Source of the DNA: RGIG1959 sp045637645
GTDB taxonomy: Bacteria; Bacillota; Clostridia; Oscillospirales; Acutalibacteraceae
Direction: 5' to 3'
Assembly (NCBI GenBank): GCA_045637645.1
Contig: JAZTZV010000014.1
Span: forward strand, 1 to 60,792
Length of the DNA stretch: 60,792 nt
This document shows, piece by piece, positions 59,289-60,792 of this stretch (the first letter of the stretch is position 1; each line of letters starts with the position of its first letter). Position numbers and translations under genes: made by a program. The notes below the pieces were generated by a model. That model did not search any database and was not told the origin of the DNA. It was given only the letters and a program-made list of their open reading frames with translations.

Positions 59289-60421
59289 CGCACACCTCCC
59301 GCTCCGAGTGTCACGAGCGTGACGGAAATGACCATCAACAGCGCTGAAGACGCCAGCACAGCGATCAATGTTTTCATCACCGATTTCGCCGCCTCTGCCA
59401 CCGAAGCGATGGCATCAAACCCAAACAATTCGGCGGTGGTTTTGACAAAAAACAGCACCACATCCCAAACCACACATTCCAACAAACTCGGTAAAACGAT
59501 CAACGCCGACGACACCACACCAAAACCGCCGATCGTGCCGCGAAGCGTCGACAGACATCCTTGCACCGTGTACAACGCTTCAGACAGTGAGCCGCCGACG
59601 ATCGGCACGAATCCTGCCACCGAAAACCGCAACATGCGACCTCCGACCGTGTCCGCACTCGCCGAGAGCACGCTTTGGAACGACAAAAGCGCCACAAACA
59701 CTGTCATCGCCAGCGTCAATAACCACGTGTTGGTTTTTCCCACCATGCCGCCGACTTTTCCGAGACGATGCTCAGAATCCATCGCCTCCGCCACACCGAG
59801 CGCAAGCGTGACCGCCGCAAGCGGCAACATGACCTGTCCGACAAGCAACGTGATCCCCTGCGCCGCCGCAATCATCAAGGTTTGATAAGATGTTGCCGCG
59901 GCGGTACTGCCTTGCGCAAACAGCGACGCGGCATAGATCGGCGCAAAACTCAACGAAAACACCGACGCACTTTCGACCGCTTCGCTGACACGCTGTACCG
60001 TTTGCCACAACGGCCCCAAAAGCGGTGTGACCGCCGCGAGCATGCACACCGCACGAAACAGAACCTGTTGTTTTGTGCCGTTCGGATGAAGCGCCTCAAA
60101 AAAAGCCAGTAACAGCAACGTTGCGAGCATCATCAGTGCCGAAGACGACGGCAACGACGACGCGTCGGACAGCAGATCCCACAATGTCGATAATGTGGTT
60201 TGCGGTTGCAGTGATGTAAATGCCTCGAGCGTCCATTCCCCGATTCCCAACCGTTCCATCAACGCTTGTGTTTCACGCGGAAGGCCGTCAAATAACACCG
60301 ACGCTCCGCTCGCTTCCAGTTGCTCCTCGAGCACATCTTCTGCATCTTGCGCCAGCACACACGGCATCAGCAACAATGACAATGCAATCATTGCCGCCGC
60401 TATTTTCAAAATTCGTTTCAT
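59285..60421 (-). CDS. spoIIIAE: Stage III sporulation protein AE
   Basis: Polytopic membrane component of the spoIIIA secretion-like channel. 378 residues: signal-like N-terminus (MKRILKIAAAMIALSLLLMPCVLA), then six or more hydrophobic segments between about 95 and 375. Overlaps spoIIIAD by 4 bp. Confidence 0.92.
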   Translation of the reverse strand: MKRILKIAAAMIALSLLLMPCVLAQDAEDVLEEQLEASGASVLFDGLPRETQALMERLGIGEWTLEAFTSLQPQTTLSTLWDLLSDASSLPSSSALMMLATLLLLAFFEALHPNGTKQQVLFRAVCMLAAVTPLLGPLWQTVQRVSEAVESASVFSLSFAPIYAASLFAQGSTAAATSYQTLMIAAAQGITLLVGQVMLPLAAVTLALGVAEAMDSEHRLGKVGGMVGKTNTWLLTLAMTVFVALLSFQSVLSASADTVGGRMLRFSVAGFVPIVGGSLSEALYTVQGCLSTLRGTIGGFGVVSSALIVLPSLLECVVWDVVLFFVKTTAELFGFDAIASVAEAAKSVMKTLIAVLASSALLMVISVTLVTLGAGGVR

Positions 60422-60792
60422 GTCATCACCGTTTGCGATCGAATCAAATGCTCCAGCAGCGATGCCGCATATTCAAACAGCGGCAACGCACACACAAGCA
60501 ACAGCACTTGACCTCCGAGTTCCGCCTTTGCGGCGAGCGCCGATTCTCCCGCATCACGGCAAATATCCGCTGTCGTTTGCGTCAACAAACTGATACCGAG
60601 CGCTTTGAGCAACACCTGCGTATACACCGTATCGATCAACGCCCCATCGAACAACGAGCTGACACGTTGCACGAGGGGGATCGCCGCACCGAGCGCAGAG
60701 GCAAGCAACAGTACCCCCGCCGCCACCGTCAACGCCATCGCCGCCGCAGGCTGTGTCTGTCGCAGTATAAGGAAGTCGGATCGTAGCCATGT
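60418..60792 (-). CDS. spoIIIAD: Stage III sporulation protein AD, 5' end cut by window
   Basis: The frame stays open from the ATG at 60738 through the window edge (upstream codons read ...FLILRQTQPAAAM), and SpoIIIAD of other species begins before this point (a helix ending in a Lys/Arg-Gln-x-Pro-type turn), so the start is taken to lie outside. Visible part: two hydrophobic segments and the QTTADICRDAGESALAAKAELGGQVLLL region that identifies the family. It is the most upstream spoIIIA gene seen; spoIIIAA-AC would lie beyond. Confidence 0.85.
   Translation of the reverse strand, partial: TWLRSDFLILRQTQPAAAMALTVAAGVLLLASALGAAIPLVQRVSSLFDGALIDTVYTQVLLKALGISLLTQTTADICRDAGESALAAKAELGGQVLLLVCALPLFEYAASLLEHLIRSQTVMT

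Noticed and set aside
60554..60790. Minus-strand frame starting ATG at 60790 as the start of spoIIIAD
   Set aside because: It is in a different frame from the conserved SpoIIIAD sequence, and the conserved frame stays open to the window edge, so no frameshift is needed.
1..60792. CRISPR array, insertion sequence, prophage or integrative element
   Set aside because: No regularly spaced direct repeats, transposase, integrase or attachment-site duplications were found; the only tandem repeat is inside the cohesin gene.

Overview
This window is chromosomal DNA from a spore-forming Firmicute, most likely a gut-type member of the Clostridia (Oscillospirales, Ruminococcaceae-like). The gene order is classic low-GC Gram-positive: yicC-remA-gmk-rpoZ-priA-def-fmt-rsmB-rlmN-prpC-prkC-rsgA-thiN-spoVM, recN-argR-nadK-tlyA-dxs-ispA-xseB-xseA-nusB, and spoIIIA-asp23. 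Sporulation genes (spoVM, gerW/ytfJ, spoIIIAD-AH) and a cohesin/dockerin pair support this placement. No insertion sequence, prophage or CRISPR array was seen.

Layout. 1-70: end of tRNA-Thr(GGU). 159-5575 (minus): one operon behind a strong promoter, encoding a repeat-containing lipoprotein, an OmpR-type regulator, its histidine kinase, a DUF1385 membrane protein and PrmC. 5802-10980 (plus): rpmB, inorganic pyrophosphatase, nicotinate phosphoribosyltransferase, a shortened response-regulator-like protein, cca and a PflX-like radical SAM enzyme. 11021-12493 (minus): a zinc-ribbon/TIR protein with its own promoter. 12602-25739 (minus): the spoVM-to-yicC housekeeping run, including the 31-codon spoVM and a 48-residue membrane microprotein. 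25815-28929 (minus): a three-gene biotin-dependent carboxyltransferase operon with the parts list of a soluble transcarboxylase. 29047-34672 (minus): S2P-type protease, scpA, scpB, DUF2953, gerW, dacF, rluB and a small GNAT-like protein. 34822-40320 (minus): ilvE, an RluA-type synthase, a zinc phospholipase C-like protein, luxS and a secreted dockerin esterase. 40536-43264 (plus): metG and tatD. 43311-46602 (minus): a membrane-anchored cohesin protein and a dockerin-bearing phosphodiester glycosidase. 46842-57103 (minus): the recN-to-nusB isoprenoid, DNA-repair and RNA-modification run. 57235-60792 (minus): asp23 and the distal part of the spoIIIA operon, cut by the window edge.

How the genes work together. 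Most of the window is core translation, replication and cell-envelope machinery. The distinctive parts are: (i) a small cell-surface cohesin/dockerin module, in which an anchored cohesin could display the neighbouring phosphodiester glycosidase and perhaps the dockerin esterase encoded 6 kb away; (ii) a biotin-dependent transcarboxylase-like operon that lacks the membrane decarboxylase subunit; (iii) a TIR protein framed by zinc ribbons; (iv) a receiver-truncated winged-helix regulator with a palindrome over its promoter. Starts were moved from the longest reading frame to the codon with a good Shine-Dalgarno sequence where possible, and this is stated in the entries.
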